The notes beneath the pieces were generated by a model. That model saw only the letters and a program-made list of their open reading frames with translations. It ran no database searches and had not been told where the DNA came from. The position numbers and the translations under genes were made by a program. A stretch of DNA of 64,000 nt from Microbacterium immunditiarum. GTDB taxonomy: Bacteria > Actinomycetota > Actinomycetes > Actinomycetales > Microbacteriaceae. This document shows positions 33,694-42,032 of the stretch, one piece after another; the stretch's first letter is position 1; every line of letters begins with the position of its first letter. Location: the NCBI RefSeq assembly GCF_013409785.1, contig NZ_JACCBV010000001.1, positions 930,001-994,000 of the forward strand, read 5' to 3'.

Positions 33694-34200
33694 TCAGCGG
33701 ACGAACCGCACCTCGGTCAGCGTCTCGCCGAGGAAGGGCTCGGTGTGCGAGGCGCCGTCGAGGGTGAACCCGTTGCGGGTGTAGAAGCGATGGGCACGCG
33801 GGTTGTCGTCGGCGACCCACAGGTAGAGCGGCTCGCCCTCGCGCACGACGGAGTCGAACAGCCTCTGGCCGATCCCGGTGCCGTGCCACGCGTCGAGCAG
33901 GTAGATGAAGTACAGCTCGCGGTTGCGCGGCGCGTCCTTGTCGCGGGCGGGGCCCGAGCCGGCGAAGCCGACGATCTCGCCGTCGACGAGGGCGGCGCAC
34001 ATCGTGAACTCGGGACCCTGGACGGCCCAGTGGGTCCACAGCTCGGCGAGGCGCTTCGGCGAGATGCGCTCGAGCGCGGCCTTGCTGATGAGGTGGTCGT
34101 AGGTCTCGTGCCAGCAGGTGGCGTGCACGCGGCCGAGGGCCTCGGCGTCGACGTCTCGCACAGGACGGACGACGATGTCAGTCTGCAGTTCGGCGTTCAT
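33694..34200 (-). CDS. GNAT family N-acetyltransferase
   Basis: A 168-residue GNAT domain. VRPVRDVDAEALGRVHATCWHETY starts the fold, followed by AALVDGEIVGFAGSG, and the acetyl-CoA loop region LYFIYLLDAWHGTGIGQRLFDSV, then LWVADDNPRAHRFYTRNGFTL. It should acetylate a small molecule or protein N terminus; no substrate can be named. It is followed after nine bases by cofE on the same strand and may be co-transcribed. Confidence 0.88.
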   Translation of the reverse strand: MNAELQTDIVVRPVRDVDAEALGRVHATCWHETYDHLISKAALERISPKRLAELWTHWAVQGPEFTMCAALVDGEIVGFAGSGPARDKDAPRNRELYFIYLLDAWHGTGIGQRLFDSVVREGEPLYLWVADDNPRAHRFYTRNGFTLDGASHTEPFLGETLTEVRFVR

Positions 34201-34340
34201 GGCCAGACTCTACGCGCGGGCTCGCGAGGAGTGAAATCGGCGGTACCCGACGGTGCCCGAGCACAGTGAAGCGGGGCTTTTCTGTCGAAGAGCGACAACC
34301 GAATCGCCCGACGACTCGTCGATCACTACGATCGCTCCCC

Positions 34341-34901
34341 GTGAATGTGATCTGGCGGACTCTGCTCACGATCTGGCAAGCGCGGCGGATGCTGCGCCGG
34401 AACGGCCCCATCGCCCCGGACTCCGTGGGGCGCGTGCGCCTGCACACGATGCCGACCGACCTCGACCTGCTCGGGCACATGAACAACGGCCGCTACGCGT
34501 CGCTGTTCGATCTGGGGCGCTTCGACCTCATGGTCCGCACCGGCCTGTGGGACCTCCTCAGGGAGAAGCGCTGGTACGCGGTGGTCGCGAGCGAGACGAT
34601 CACGTTCCGCAAGTCGCTCGAGCTGTGGCAGGCGTTCACCGTCGAGTCTCGCCTCATCGGGCACGACGACAAGGCGACGTACATGATGCACCGCGCCGTC
34701 GTCGACGGCGAGGTGTACGCCCAGATGGTCGTGCGCGCGCGCTTCCTGCGCCGCGGGGGAGGAGTCATCCCGCTCGAGGAGCTCTTCGAGGCGCTGCATC
34801 GCCCCGACAACCTCCCCGAGCTCGAGTCCTGGGTGGGCGAATGGGCCGCCGCGTCGTCACTTCCATCGACGAAGGCGCCCGCGCCGAGCCTCTGGGCGTG
34901 A
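34341..34901 (+). CDS. Acyl-CoA thioesterase family protein (hot-dog fold)
   Basis: About 186 residues. MPTDLDLLGHMNNGRYASLFDLGRFDLMVRTG contains the HMNNGRY motif of 4-hydroxybenzoyl-CoA-type hot-dog thioesterases, followed by ASETITFRKSLELWQAFTV and later MVVRARFLRRGGG. It resembles THEM6-like proteins that hydrolyse acyl-CoAs. The GTG start at 34341 matches the family N terminus (NVIWRTLLTIW); a longer frame from 34266 is not supported. It stands alone, divergent from the GNAT gene. A short inverted repeat at 34957-34979 follows it. Confidence 0.83.
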   Translation: MNVIWRTLLTIWQARRMLRRNGPIAPDSVGRVRLHTMPTDLDLLGHMNNGRYASLFDLGRFDLMVRTGLWDLLREKRWYAVVASETITFRKSLELWQAFTVESRLIGHDDKATYMMHRAVVDGEVYAQMVVRARFLRRGGGVIPLEELFEALHRPDNLPELESWVGEWAAASSLPSTKAPAPSLWA

Positions 34902-34956
34902 CACGCGGCTAGCGGACTGCCGCCCTCGGCGCAAGGGCGTTGTCGCCTGCGGCGCA

Positions 34957-34979
34957 CTCCGGTTCCGTTGAGTCCGGAG
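34957..34979. terminator. Possible weak terminator
   Basis: CTCCGG and CCGGAG flank an 11-base loop between the thioesterase gene and the next gene. GCGC and CGC outside the arms extend the pairing imperfectly. Confidence 0.35.
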
Positions 34980-35016
34980 CGCCGGCTACCCGCGGCGCGA
35001 ACGGAAGGAGTGAGCC

Positions 35017-35727
35017 GTGGACACGACCACCCTCATCTGGATCATCGTCGCGATCGTCGTCGTCATCATCGTGGTCGCGGTCGTCCTCGTGGTCACCGCA
35101 CGCGGACGCCGTGAGGCCCGCGAGCGGGCGCAGCACGAGAAGGCCGAGAAGCTGCGGGCCGAGGCGCGCGAGAAGGAGCTCGCCGCGCGCGAGCGCGAAG
35201 CGGAAGTGGTCCGCACGCGGGCGGACGCGGCGGCAGCCGCCGCGGCGGCTCAGCAGGCGCAGGCGCGGGCGGCCGAGGCATCCGTCGACGCCGAACGGCG
35301 CATGGAGTCGATCGACGACCTGCAGGCGGATGCCGCGAGGGCCCGCGCCGAGCACGAGGAGACGCTGCGCAAGGCCGACGACGTCGACCCCTACGCGGGC
35401 GGCGACGGCCGCCGGAACGCCGACGACGGGGGTGCGCGAGCCGACGCGGCCGACACCCGTCGAGCGGACGACGCCGACACGATGCGCCGGACCGGCGGTG
35501 CCGACGCGGGCGCGGTCCCTGCGGGCGGAGCGTATGCGGCGCCTGCCGCGCACACGACCCCCGCGGCCTCCCCGGGCGAGACGTATCCCGGCGAGACCTA
35601 CTCCGGTGAGACCTCCGCTGCCGAGCGGCGCGTCGACGTGGACAGCGACCGGACCCGTACGACGGATGCGGACGCGACCGGGACGACGGACGAAGACCTC
35701 CGTCGCTCGCGCACCGATCGCACGTGA
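35017..35727 (+). CDS. Single-pass membrane protein with charged coiled-coil and low-complexity tail
   Basis: A 236-residue hypothetical protein. Residues 4-28 form one strong membrane helix (LIWIIVAIVVVIIVVAVVLVV). Residues 30-120 are Ala/Glu/Arg-rich and strongly helical, likely a coiled coil (REARERAQHEKAEKLRAEAR). The rest is low-complexity, Asp/Arg/Thr-rich, with PGETYPGETYSGET repeats. GTG start with AAGGAG six bases upstream. Similar proteins are common in Actinobacteria with no known role; a scaffold at the membrane is possible. It is followed by a strong hairpin. Confidence 0.75.
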   Translation: MDTTTLIWIIVAIVVVIIVVAVVLVVTARGRREARERAQHEKAEKLRAEAREKELAAREREAEVVRTRADAAAAAAAAQQAQARAAEASVDAERRMESIDDLQADAARARAEHEETLRKADDVDPYAGGDGRRNADDGGARADAADTRRADDADTMRRTGGADAGAVPAGGAYAAPAAHTTPAASPGETYPGETYSGETSAAERRVDVDSDRTRTTDADATGTTDEDLRRSRTDRT

Positions 35728-35766
35728 AGCCGTCGGGCCCCCTCGCGCACTCGGGGGCCGCACCGG

Positions 35767-35805
35767 CGACGCCCACCGGCGGGATTCGTCCCCCGGTGGG
35801 CGTCG
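35767..35805. terminator. Hairpin between the membrane protein gene and putA
   Basis: CGACGCCCACCGG and CCGGTGGGCGTCG make a perfect 13-base-pair stem; inner GGG/CCC pairs shorten the loop. It ends 12 bases before the putA start, so besides termination it may control putA translation or serve as an attenuator. Confidence 0.7.
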
Positions 35806-35817
35806 TAGGCTTGACGC

Positions 35818-38800
35818 ATGGTGACCAACCCCATCCAGGGGGACACCGACCTCGCGGCCCCGGGCGACGATCTCGCCTCGCGGGCCGTGGGACTGGCGCA
35901 GCGGTGGATCGCCGAAAGCGCCCAGGTCGACGTGGACCCCTCAGCCGAGCGACTCGCCGGCGTACTCAAAGACCCCAACGGACTGCCCTTCACGATCGGC
36001 TTCGTCGACGGCGTGATGCGGCCCGAGAGCCTCACGGCGGCGGCGACGAATCTGCAGCGCGTCGCGCCGCTCGCGCCCGGCTTCCTGCCGTGGTCCTTGA
36101 GAGGAGCGGTTCGCGCCGGCGGAGCCGTGGCTCCCGTGCTGCCGTGGCCGACGGTGCCGATCGCCCGCCGCGTGCTGCGCAGGATGGTCGGGCACCTCGT
36201 GGTCGACGCACGGCCCGAGAAGCTCGGCCCCGCGATCGCGAAGATCCGCGAGTCGGGCGCGAAGCTCAACCTGAACCTCCTCGGCGAGGCGGTGCTCGGC
36301 GAGCAGGAGGCGCTGCGACGGCTCGACGGGATCCACGAGCTCATCCGCCGCCCCGACGTGGACTACGTGTCGGTGAAGGTCTCGGCGATCGCGAGCCACA
36401 TCTCGATGTGGGCATTCGACGAGGTGGTCGACAAGGTCGTCGAGCGCCTCATGCCGCTGTACCTCACCGCGGCGACCGACGGCACCTTCATCAACCTCGA
36501 CATGGAGGAGTACCGCGACCTCGACCTCACGATCGCGGTGTTCACGCGGATCCTCGAAGACCCGCGGCTGCGCCGCCTCGAGGGCGGCATCGTGCTGCAG
36601 GCGTACCTTCCCGACGCGCTCCCTGCCCTCAAAGAGCTCACCGCGTGGGCGCAGCAGCGCGTCGCGAACGGCGGCTCGCGCATCAAGATCCGGCTCGTCA
36701 AGGGCGCCAACCTCGCGATGGAGCGGGTGGACGCGATCATGCACGGATGGTCGCTCGCGACCTACGGCAGCAAGCTCGACTCCGACGCGAGCTACATCCG
36801 GTGCCTCGACTTCGCGCTGCGCGCCGAGAACACGGCGGCGGTGCGCATCGGCGTCGCGGGCCACAACCTCTTCGACATCGCGTACGCGTGGCTGCTTGCC
36901 GGGCAGCGCGGAGTGCGCGCGCACATCGAGTTCGAGATGCTCCTCGGCATGGCGCAGGGCCAGGTGGCCGCCGTCTCGCGCGAGGTCGGCCACGTGCTGC
37001 TCTACGTGCCCGTCGTGCGTCCTGACGAGTTCGACGTCGCGATCAGCTACCTCGTGCGCCGCCTCGAGGAGAACGCGTCGAGCGAGAACTTCCTGTCGGC
37101 CGCGTTCGACCTCGCCGACGACCCGTCGATGTTCGCGCGCGAGCGCGATCGTTTCCTCGCGTCGATCCGGCGCGCGGCGGATTCCACGCTGCCGACCGGC
37201 CCGAACCGCACGCAGGACCGCACCGCCGTCGCCGAGGCGGCGCCCGCGACCCCGGGCCTTCGCTCGCGCGCGCGCCGGGCCGCCGAGGCGGGCCTCACGA
37301 AGGCGGTGCTCGGCATCGCACGCGCGGGCGAGCCGGCCGACACCGCGCCCGTCGAGCCCGACCGAGGGCCGATGCTCTTCGGCGGAGAGTCGTTCGTCGA
37401 GACGGCGGTCTACTCCCCGCGCGAGAGCGAGGTGCCGGCATCCGGCGCCCCCGGCTTCGAGAACGCGGCCGACACCGACCCGGCGCTCGCGGCGAACCGC
37501 GCCTGGGGGCGCGAGATCCTGGGCCGCGTCGACTTCTCGACCGCGGGCGACGCGACGATCCACGCCGCGCGCATCGACGACGCCGCCGCGCTCGAAGGCG
37601 TCGTCGCCCGCGTGCGCGAGGCGGCCGGTGCGTGGGGCGCGCTGCCCGCCGCCGAGCGCTCGGCCGTGCTGCAGGCCGCGGGTCGCGCGCTCGAGGCGCG
37701 CCGTGCGGAGCTCATCGAGGTCGCCGCATCCGAGACGGGCAAGGTGCTCGCCGAGGCCGACGTCGAGGTGAGCGAGGCCGTCGACTTCGCGAACTACTAC
37801 GCCGCGACGGCGCGCGAGCTCGACCGCGTGAGCGGCGCCGTGTTCGTGCCGTCGCGCCTCACGGTGGTGACGCCCCCGTGGAACTTCCCGGTCGCGATCC
37901 CGGCCGGCGGAGTGCTCGCCGCGCTCGCCGCGGGATCGGGCGTCGTGTTCAAGCCCGCGCCGCAGGCGCGTCGCTGCGCGGCGGTCGTGGCCGAGGCGCT
38001 GTGGGAGGCCGGTGTCCCGCGTGATGTGCTCGCGCTGGTGGACATCGACGAAGGATCGCTCGGGCAGCGGCTCGTGTCGCACCCGGACGTCGACCGCGTC
38101 ATCCTCACGGGCTCGTGGGAGACCGCGGCCCTCTTCCGCTCGTGGCGTCCCGAGCTGCCGCTGCTCGCCGAGACGAGCGGCAAGAACGCGATGATCATCA
38201 CCCCGTCGGCCGACCTCGATCTCGCGGCAGGAGACCTCGTCAAGAGCGCGTTCGGCCACGCCGGCCAGAAGTGCTCGGCCGCGTCGCTCGCGATCCTCGT
38301 CGGACCCGTGGGGCACTCGCGCCGCTTCGCGCGTCAGCTCTTCGACGCCGCGACGTCGCTGCGCGTCGGGCCGCCGACCGACCCGCTGTCGGAGGTCGGC
38401 CCTGTCATCGAGCAGCCGCACGGCAAGCTCGAGTGGGCTCTCACGACCCTCGCCGAGGGCGAGAAGTGGCTCATCGAGCCGACGCTCGTCGACGCAGGAC
38501 CCGAGTACACCGGGCGCATGTGGACCCCGGGCATCCGCACCGGAGTGCAGCCCGGATCGCGGTTCCACCGGGAGGAGTTCTTCGGGCCGGTGCTCGGCGT
38601 CATGCACGCGCAGTCGCTGTCGCACGCGATCCAGCTGCAGAACGCGGTGTCGTACGGCCTCACGGCGGGCCTCTACACGCAGGACCCGCACGAGCTCGCG
38701 CTGTGGCTCGAGCGCGTCGAGGCGGGCAACCTCTACGTCAACCGCGGCATCACGGGCGCGATCGTGCAGCGCCAGCCGTTCGGCGGGTGGAAGCGCTCGT

Positions 38801-39570
38801 CCGTCGGCGCGGGCGCGAAGGCCGGCGGCCCGAACTACCTCATCGGGCTCGGGAAATGGCGCGCGTCGGCGGGTGCGACGGTATCGAAGACGCTCCACCT
38901 GCGTGGGCTCGACACCCGCATCGCCGAGGTGATCGAGGCGGCGCAGCCCTCGCTCGGGTTCGAGGAGTTCGAGTGGGTGCGCCGTGCGGCGCTGTCGGAC
39001 GCCCTCGCGTGGGACCGCGAGTTCGGCCAGGTCAAGGACGTGTCGCGTCTCGGCGTCGAGCGGAACCTGTTCCGGTACCGTCCGGTTCCGGGGTTCGCGG
39101 TGAGGGCGACGGCGGATGCCCCGTGGCACCACACCCTCCGCGTCGCCCTCGCGGGCGTCCGCGCCGGCACTCCGCTCACTGTGAGCGCTCCGGCGGGCTT
39201 CCCGCCGGCGGTGCGCCGGGCGCTGAGCGAGCAGGGCGTGGCCGTGTACGTCGAGACGGACGAGCAGTGGATCGAGCGGGTCGGCGGGGTCGCGAGAGCG
39301 GCCGAGGGCGACGGCGCGGATGCGGTGGACCTGGAACCCCGCCCCCAGCGGCCTCCGCGCGTGCGGCTCGTGGGCTCCGCGGCATCCGTCTCGGCCCTTC
39401 ATCGCGCGCTCGCGGAGGTGACCGGCGGCGACCCCGACATGGCGGTCTACGACAACGAGGTGACGACGGCGGGACGGATCGAGCTGCTGCCGTTCCTGCG
39501 CGAGCAGTCGATCACGATCACAGCACATCGCTTCGGAAACCCCGACTCCTGGTCGGAGGCCGTGATCTAG
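35818..39570 (+). CDS. putA: Bifunctional proline dehydrogenase/L-glutamate-gamma-semialdehyde dehydrogenase
   Basis: A 1250-residue PutA. The FAD proline dehydrogenase barrel (about residues 95-440) has VSVKVSAIAS, FINLDMEEYRDLDLT, LQAYLPDALP and IRLVKGANLAMERVDAI. A linker leads to the aldehyde dehydrogenase half (about 570-1030) with TPPWNFPVAIPAGGV, catalytic Glu785 in LAETSGKNA and Cys819 in GHAGQKCSAAS, and FGGWKRSSVGAGAKAGGPNYL. The C-terminal domain of about 200 residues is less conserved. There is no N-terminal DNA-binding domain, so it is not a self-repressor. It oxidises proline to glutamate at the membrane with quinone and NAD. It would also take semialdehyde from the ornithine aminotransferase at 60404. 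Confidence 0.94.
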   Translation: MVTNPIQGDTDLAAPGDDLASRAVGLAQRWIAESAQVDVDPSAERLAGVLKDPNGLPFTIGFVDGVMRPESLTAAATNLQRVAPLAPGFLPWSLRGAVRAGGAVAPVLPWPTVPIARRVLRRMVGHLVVDARPEKLGPAIAKIRESGAKLNLNLLGEAVLGEQEALRRLDGIHELIRRPDVDYVSVKVSAIASHISMWAFDEVVDKVVERLMPLYLTAATDGTFINLDMEEYRDLDLTIAVFTRILEDPRLRRLEGGIVLQAYLPDALPALKELTAWAQQRVANGGSRIKIRLVKGANLAMERVDAIMHGWSLATYGSKLDSDASYIRCLDFALRAENTAAVRIGVAGHNLFDIAYAWLLAGQRGVRAHIEFEMLLGMAQGQVAAVSREVGHVLLYVPVVRPDEFDVAISYLVRRLEENASSENFLSAAFDLADDPSMFARERDRFLASIRRAADSTLPTGPNRTQDRTAVAEAAPATPGLRSRARRAAEAGLTKAVLGIARAGEPADTAPVEPDRGPMLFGGESFVETAVYSPRESEVPASGAPGFENAADTDPALAANRAWGREILGRVDFSTAGDATIHAARIDDAAALEGVVARVREAAGAWGALPAAERSAVLQAAGRALEARRAELIEVAASETGKVLAEADVEVSEAVDFANYYAATARELDRVSGAVFVPSRLTVVTPPWNFPVAIPAGGVLAALAAGSGVVFKPAPQARRCAAVVAEALWEAGVPRDVLALVDIDEGSLGQRLVSHPDVDRVILTGSWETAALFRSWRPELPLLAETSGKNAMIITPSADLDLAAGDLVKSAFGHAGQKCSAASLAILVGPVGHSRRFARQLFDAATSLRVGPPTDPLSEVGPVIEQPHGKLEWALTTLAEGEKWLIEPTLVDAGPEYTGRMWTPGIRTGVQPGSRFHREEFFGPVLGVMHAQSLSHAIQLQNAVSYGLTAGLYTQDPHELALWLERVEAGNLYVNRGITGAIVQRQPFGGWKRSSVGAGAKAGGPNYLIGLGKWRASAGATVSKTLHLRGLDTRIAEVIEAAQPSLGFEEFEWVRRAALSDALAWDREFGQVKDVSRLGVERNLFRYRPVPGFAVRATADAPWHHTLRVALAGVRAGTPLTVSAPAGFPPAVRRALSEQGVAVYVETDEQWIERVGGVARAAEGDGADAVDLEPRPQRPPRVRLVGSAASVSALHRALAEVTGGDPDMAVYDNEVTTAGRIELLPFLREQSITITAHRFGNPDSWSEAVI

Positions 39571-39580
39571 AACAGGTCGA

Positions 39581-39629
39581 TGCACCGAGAGCAGGACGAT
39601 CCGCGCTGGACCGTCCTGTTCTCGGTGCA
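39581..39629. repeat. Intergenic inverted repeat B
   Basis: TGCACCGAGAGCAGGACG (39581-39598) pairs with CGTCCTGTTCTCGGTGCA (39612-39629), 17 of 18 pairs with one G-T wobble, around a 13-base loop. It begins 10 bases after the putA stop. It may be a terminator but is longer and more AT-mixed than the other terminators here. Confidence 0.7.
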
Positions 39630-39695
39630 GAAGCCTGATCGCGACGCAGCGGCCCCACGCGCGCCGTGAGCCCGCGCGTGCGGCAGGATGACCCT

Positions 39696-40256
39696 GTGCA
39701 CACGGCGCGCCCCGAGACCTTCATCAGCGTCGACGTCGAGACGGCCGGCCCGAACCCCGCGGAGTACTCACTGCTGTCGATCGGCGCGTGCGTCGTCGAC
39801 GACCCCGACACGGGGTTCTCCGTCGAGCTGAAGCCGCTGTCGGAACAGGTGGTCGATGAGGCGCTCGCGGTGAGCGGCCTGTCGATCGAGCGGCTCCTCG
39901 TCGAGGGCGTCGAGCCGGCGGAGGCGATGCGCCGGTTCGACGAGTGGATCCGTCTCGCGACGCCCGAAGGCCACACGCCGGTGTTCACCGCCTTCAACGC
40001 GCCGTTCGACTGGATGTTCGTCGACACGTACTTCCGCCGGTTCCTCGGGCGCAACCCGTTCGGGCACGCGGCGCTCGACATCAAGGCGTACTACATGGGC
40101 CTGGCGGGCAGCTCGTGGGCCGACACGAGCATGCGTGTGCTGTCGCCGCTCTATCTCGGGGGGCGTCATCTGTCGCACAATGCCCTTGGGGACGCGCGCG
40201 ATCAAGCCGAGCTGTTTCGCCGGATGCGGGAGACCGCGCACCGCGGATCCGATTGA
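39696..40256 (+). CDS. DEDDh-type 3'-5' exonuclease
   Basis: About 186 residues with the RNase T/epsilon fold. FISVDVETAGPNP gives the first Asp and Glu, FTAFNAPFDWMFVD the next Asp, and HNALGDARDQAELFRRM the final His and Asp. Substrates of such proteins are single-stranded DNA or RNA 3' ends. AGGA seven bases before GTG 39696 supports this start; GTG 39666 lacks a ribosome site. The next gene, 23 bases downstream, encodes a protein with a nucleotidyltransferase-like motif and may be co-transcribed. Confidence 0.85.
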   Translation: MHTARPETFISVDVETAGPNPAEYSLLSIGACVVDDPDTGFSVELKPLSEQVVDEALAVSGLSIERLLVEGVEPAEAMRRFDEWIRLATPEGHTPVFTAFNAPFDWMFVDTYFRRFLGRNPFGHAALDIKAYYMGLAGSSWADTSMRVLSPLYLGGRHLSHNALGDARDQAELFRRMRETAHRGSD

Positions 40257-40279
40257 CGCCGCCGTCAGAGGAGCACGCA

Positions 40280-41611
40280 ATGGACGTGGACCACACCGCC
40301 GAGCTGCAGAAGATCATGGAGTCGGCGGGGCGCCTCGGCGTCGAGATGGACGAGGCCGAGAGCATCCGATGGCTCGCCGCGATCGCCGCGGAGGCGGGCG
40401 AGGACGCGCTCGAAGTCGACCTCGAAAGCGGCACGTACGGCTACCGGCCGACGATGCTCGATTTCAGCCCGAAGGACGTCGTGCGCTTCCGGCGCATCGG
40501 CGAGATCGTGGAGGTGAAGGGCGACGGGGCGGAGAGCGCGCTCGCCCTGTCGGGCTCGGCGGCGCAGTCGAAGATCCAGACCTACCCGGGCGATGCCGAC
40601 TACTTCCAGCGACTCAACATCAAGGCGGACACGCGCGAGAAGGCGTGCGCGATCATGGCGCACCTGATGCGCGAGCACGTGCGCTCGCACCGACAGGGGC
40701 CGACTTTTCAGTTCCTCGAGGCGAAGTTCGGCACGCACCAGGTCGACGGGACGGTCCGGGGTGCGGCCGTGCGCAAGGGGAGCCCCGTGAGCTGGACGCT
40801 CGCGGACGTCGAGGCCGGCGTGCAGGTCGTCGAGCGCGCGGATGCCGAGCCCATCGAGCTGAAGTGGGAGGAGGTCGCCCTCGACCCCGGGTGGTGCAAG
40901 CTCGACTGGGTCGTGACCGACCCCGAGCGCGGAGGGCTCTCGAACGCGAGCAACGTGATCGACGTCACGTGGGAGGCGCCCGACGGCGACATCGTCCCTC
41001 TCGACGGCTACCTGGACGCCTACTTCCAGGAGATCTACCTCGAGGCGGCATCCGTTCCCACCTTCGCGAAAGTGGCGCAGTTCGTCAGCGAGGACGCGCT
41101 CGACGAGTACGTCACGGCGCTCGAGGGCGAGGTGCGCAAGTACCTCACGTACGACCTGAACTACGGCAAGGCCGCGAAGCGGATGTACAACGTGTTCCGC
41201 CTGTCGGGCCGGCACATGGACGCGGCGTTCGTGCGCGAGCTGTTCGACGAGCCGGCGACGACGCTGTACCAGGTGTGGTCGCTCATCCGGACTCTCGACA
41301 ACGCGACGCAGGGGGGCTCGTCGATCCCGATCGAGCAGGTGCAGGACCAAGCCGACGCCCTGGTGATGCAGATCGTGCAGACGCTCGAGGGCGAGGCGGA
41401 GTCCGAGCTCGTCGCGGCGATGCTCCGCCTGCGCCGGACCCTCGAAGGCCAGCAGAGCGGCGAGGCGCGGTCGGCCGAGGTCGCCGCCGCACAGGCGCTC
41501 GTCGTGAACCTCGTGAACACGTTCTATCGCGAGCGCCTCATGCTCATGCCCACGATCGCGGAGTACATCGAGCGCATCCAAGCGGATGCCGCGTCGGGCG
41601 ACGCCCACTGA
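40280..41611 (+). CDS. Conserved hypothetical protein with nucleotidyltransferase-like motif
   Basis: A 443-residue protein I cannot assign to a named family. Residues 91-107 read SGSAAQSKIQTYPGDAD, a G-S followed by D-x-D (Asp105, Asp107) at the spacing of the polymerase-beta nucleotidyltransferase superfamily. A later KLDWVVT could give the third acidic residue. The C-terminal half is helical, with KYLTYDLNYGKAAKRMYNVF and a long Leu/Glu-rich stretch. ATG 40280 has a GAGGAG ribosome site. It follows a DEDDh exonuclease, so a role in nucleic acid or nucleotide metabolism is possible, but only inferred. Confidence 0.6.
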   Translation: MDVDHTAELQKIMESAGRLGVEMDEAESIRWLAAIAAEAGEDALEVDLESGTYGYRPTMLDFSPKDVVRFRRIGEIVEVKGDGAESALALSGSAAQSKIQTYPGDADYFQRLNIKADTREKACAIMAHLMREHVRSHRQGPTFQFLEAKFGTHQVDGTVRGAAVRKGSPVSWTLADVEAGVQVVERADAEPIELKWEEVALDPGWCKLDWVVTDPERGGLSNASNVIDVTWEAPDGDIVPLDGYLDAYFQEIYLEAASVPTFAKVAQFVSEDALDEYVTALEGEVRKYLTYDLNYGKAAKRMYNVFRLSGRHMDAAFVRELFDEPATTLYQVWSLIRTLDNATQGGSSIPIEQVQDQADALVMQIVQTLEGEAESELVAAMLRLRRTLEGQQSGEARSAEVAAAQALVVNLVNTFYRERLMLMPTIAEYIERIQADAASGDAH

Positions 41612-41629
41612 GGCCGCTGGAGTCGCGCT

Positions 41630-41842
41630 GTGGATGATCTGGCCAGCGTGACCTCGATGGTGTCGGCCCTCTGGACGAGCGTGGCGCTCCTCGGCGCCGG
41701 GTACGCGCGCACCCGCAATCGTTCAGCGCTCGCGTGGTTCTTCCTGCTGGTGTTCTTCGGGCCGGTCGCGGCGTTCTTCCTCGTGGTGCTTCCCGCCGTC
41801 GAGCCGGTTCCCGAGGTGGTCGACGCGTCCTCGCGGAACTGA
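41630..41842 (+). CDS. Small membrane protein, 70 residues
   Basis: The protein has two likely membrane segments: VSALWTSVALLGAGYA and ALAWFFLLVFFGPVAAFFLVV, joined by a basic loop (RTRNRS). The GTG start follows a GAG-rich stretch 18 bases after the previous stop, so it is probably co-transcribed with the hypothetical gene. It resembles the PLDc_N/phage-shock-like small membrane proteins in size only. No function is evident. Confidence 0.6.
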   Translation: MDDLASVTSMVSALWTSVALLGAGYARTRNRSALAWFFLLVFFGPVAAFFLVVLPAVEPVPEVVDASSRN

Positions 41843-41866
41843 GGTGCGCGGAGTTCGCGCCTCGTT

Positions 41867-41944
41867 CCCGGCGTAGGCGATGGTGCGGGTGTAGGACCGA
41901 GACCCGGGCTTCGCTCCTGCCCCGGCGTCATCTCCTACGCCGAG
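41867..41944. repeat. Intergenic inverted repeat C
   Basis: The 16-base arm at 41867-41882 (CCCGGCGTAGGCGATG) pairs at 14 of 16 positions with 41929-41944 across a 46-base loop. It fills the gap between the ends of the convergent small membrane protein and LacI genes, so it could end both. Its loop is too long for a simple terminator. A further small stem CCTTTC/GAAAGG lies at about 41962-41977. Confidence 0.5.
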
Positions 41945-42032
41945 ACCGGTTCGCCGGGTGAACCTTTCACGGGAAAGGACCGCCGCTCGCGCCGCTGCGG
42001 AGGCGGCATCCGAGAGGTGGCCGTGTCAGTCG

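Noticed and set aside
31507..34269. 920-codon plus-strand frame across the response regulator, DUF4097, cofE and GNAT genes
   Set aside because: It crosses four well-supported genes on both strands and its translation is low-complexity Arg/Ser/Gly.
34283..34297. TGTCG-AAGAG-CGACA dyad upstream of the thioesterase gene
   Set aside because: Five-base GC-type arms occur often by chance in this genome.
35221..35260. Ala-codon run in the coiled-coil membrane protein as a microsatellite or phase-variable repeat
   Set aside because: Codons are mixed GCG/GCA/GCC and no exact tandem unit is present.
35941..39585. 1214-codon open frame antisense to putA
   Set aside because: It is an Arg/His/Asp-rich shadow of the putA frame, a usual effect of high third-position GC, with no ribosome site and no recognisable domain.
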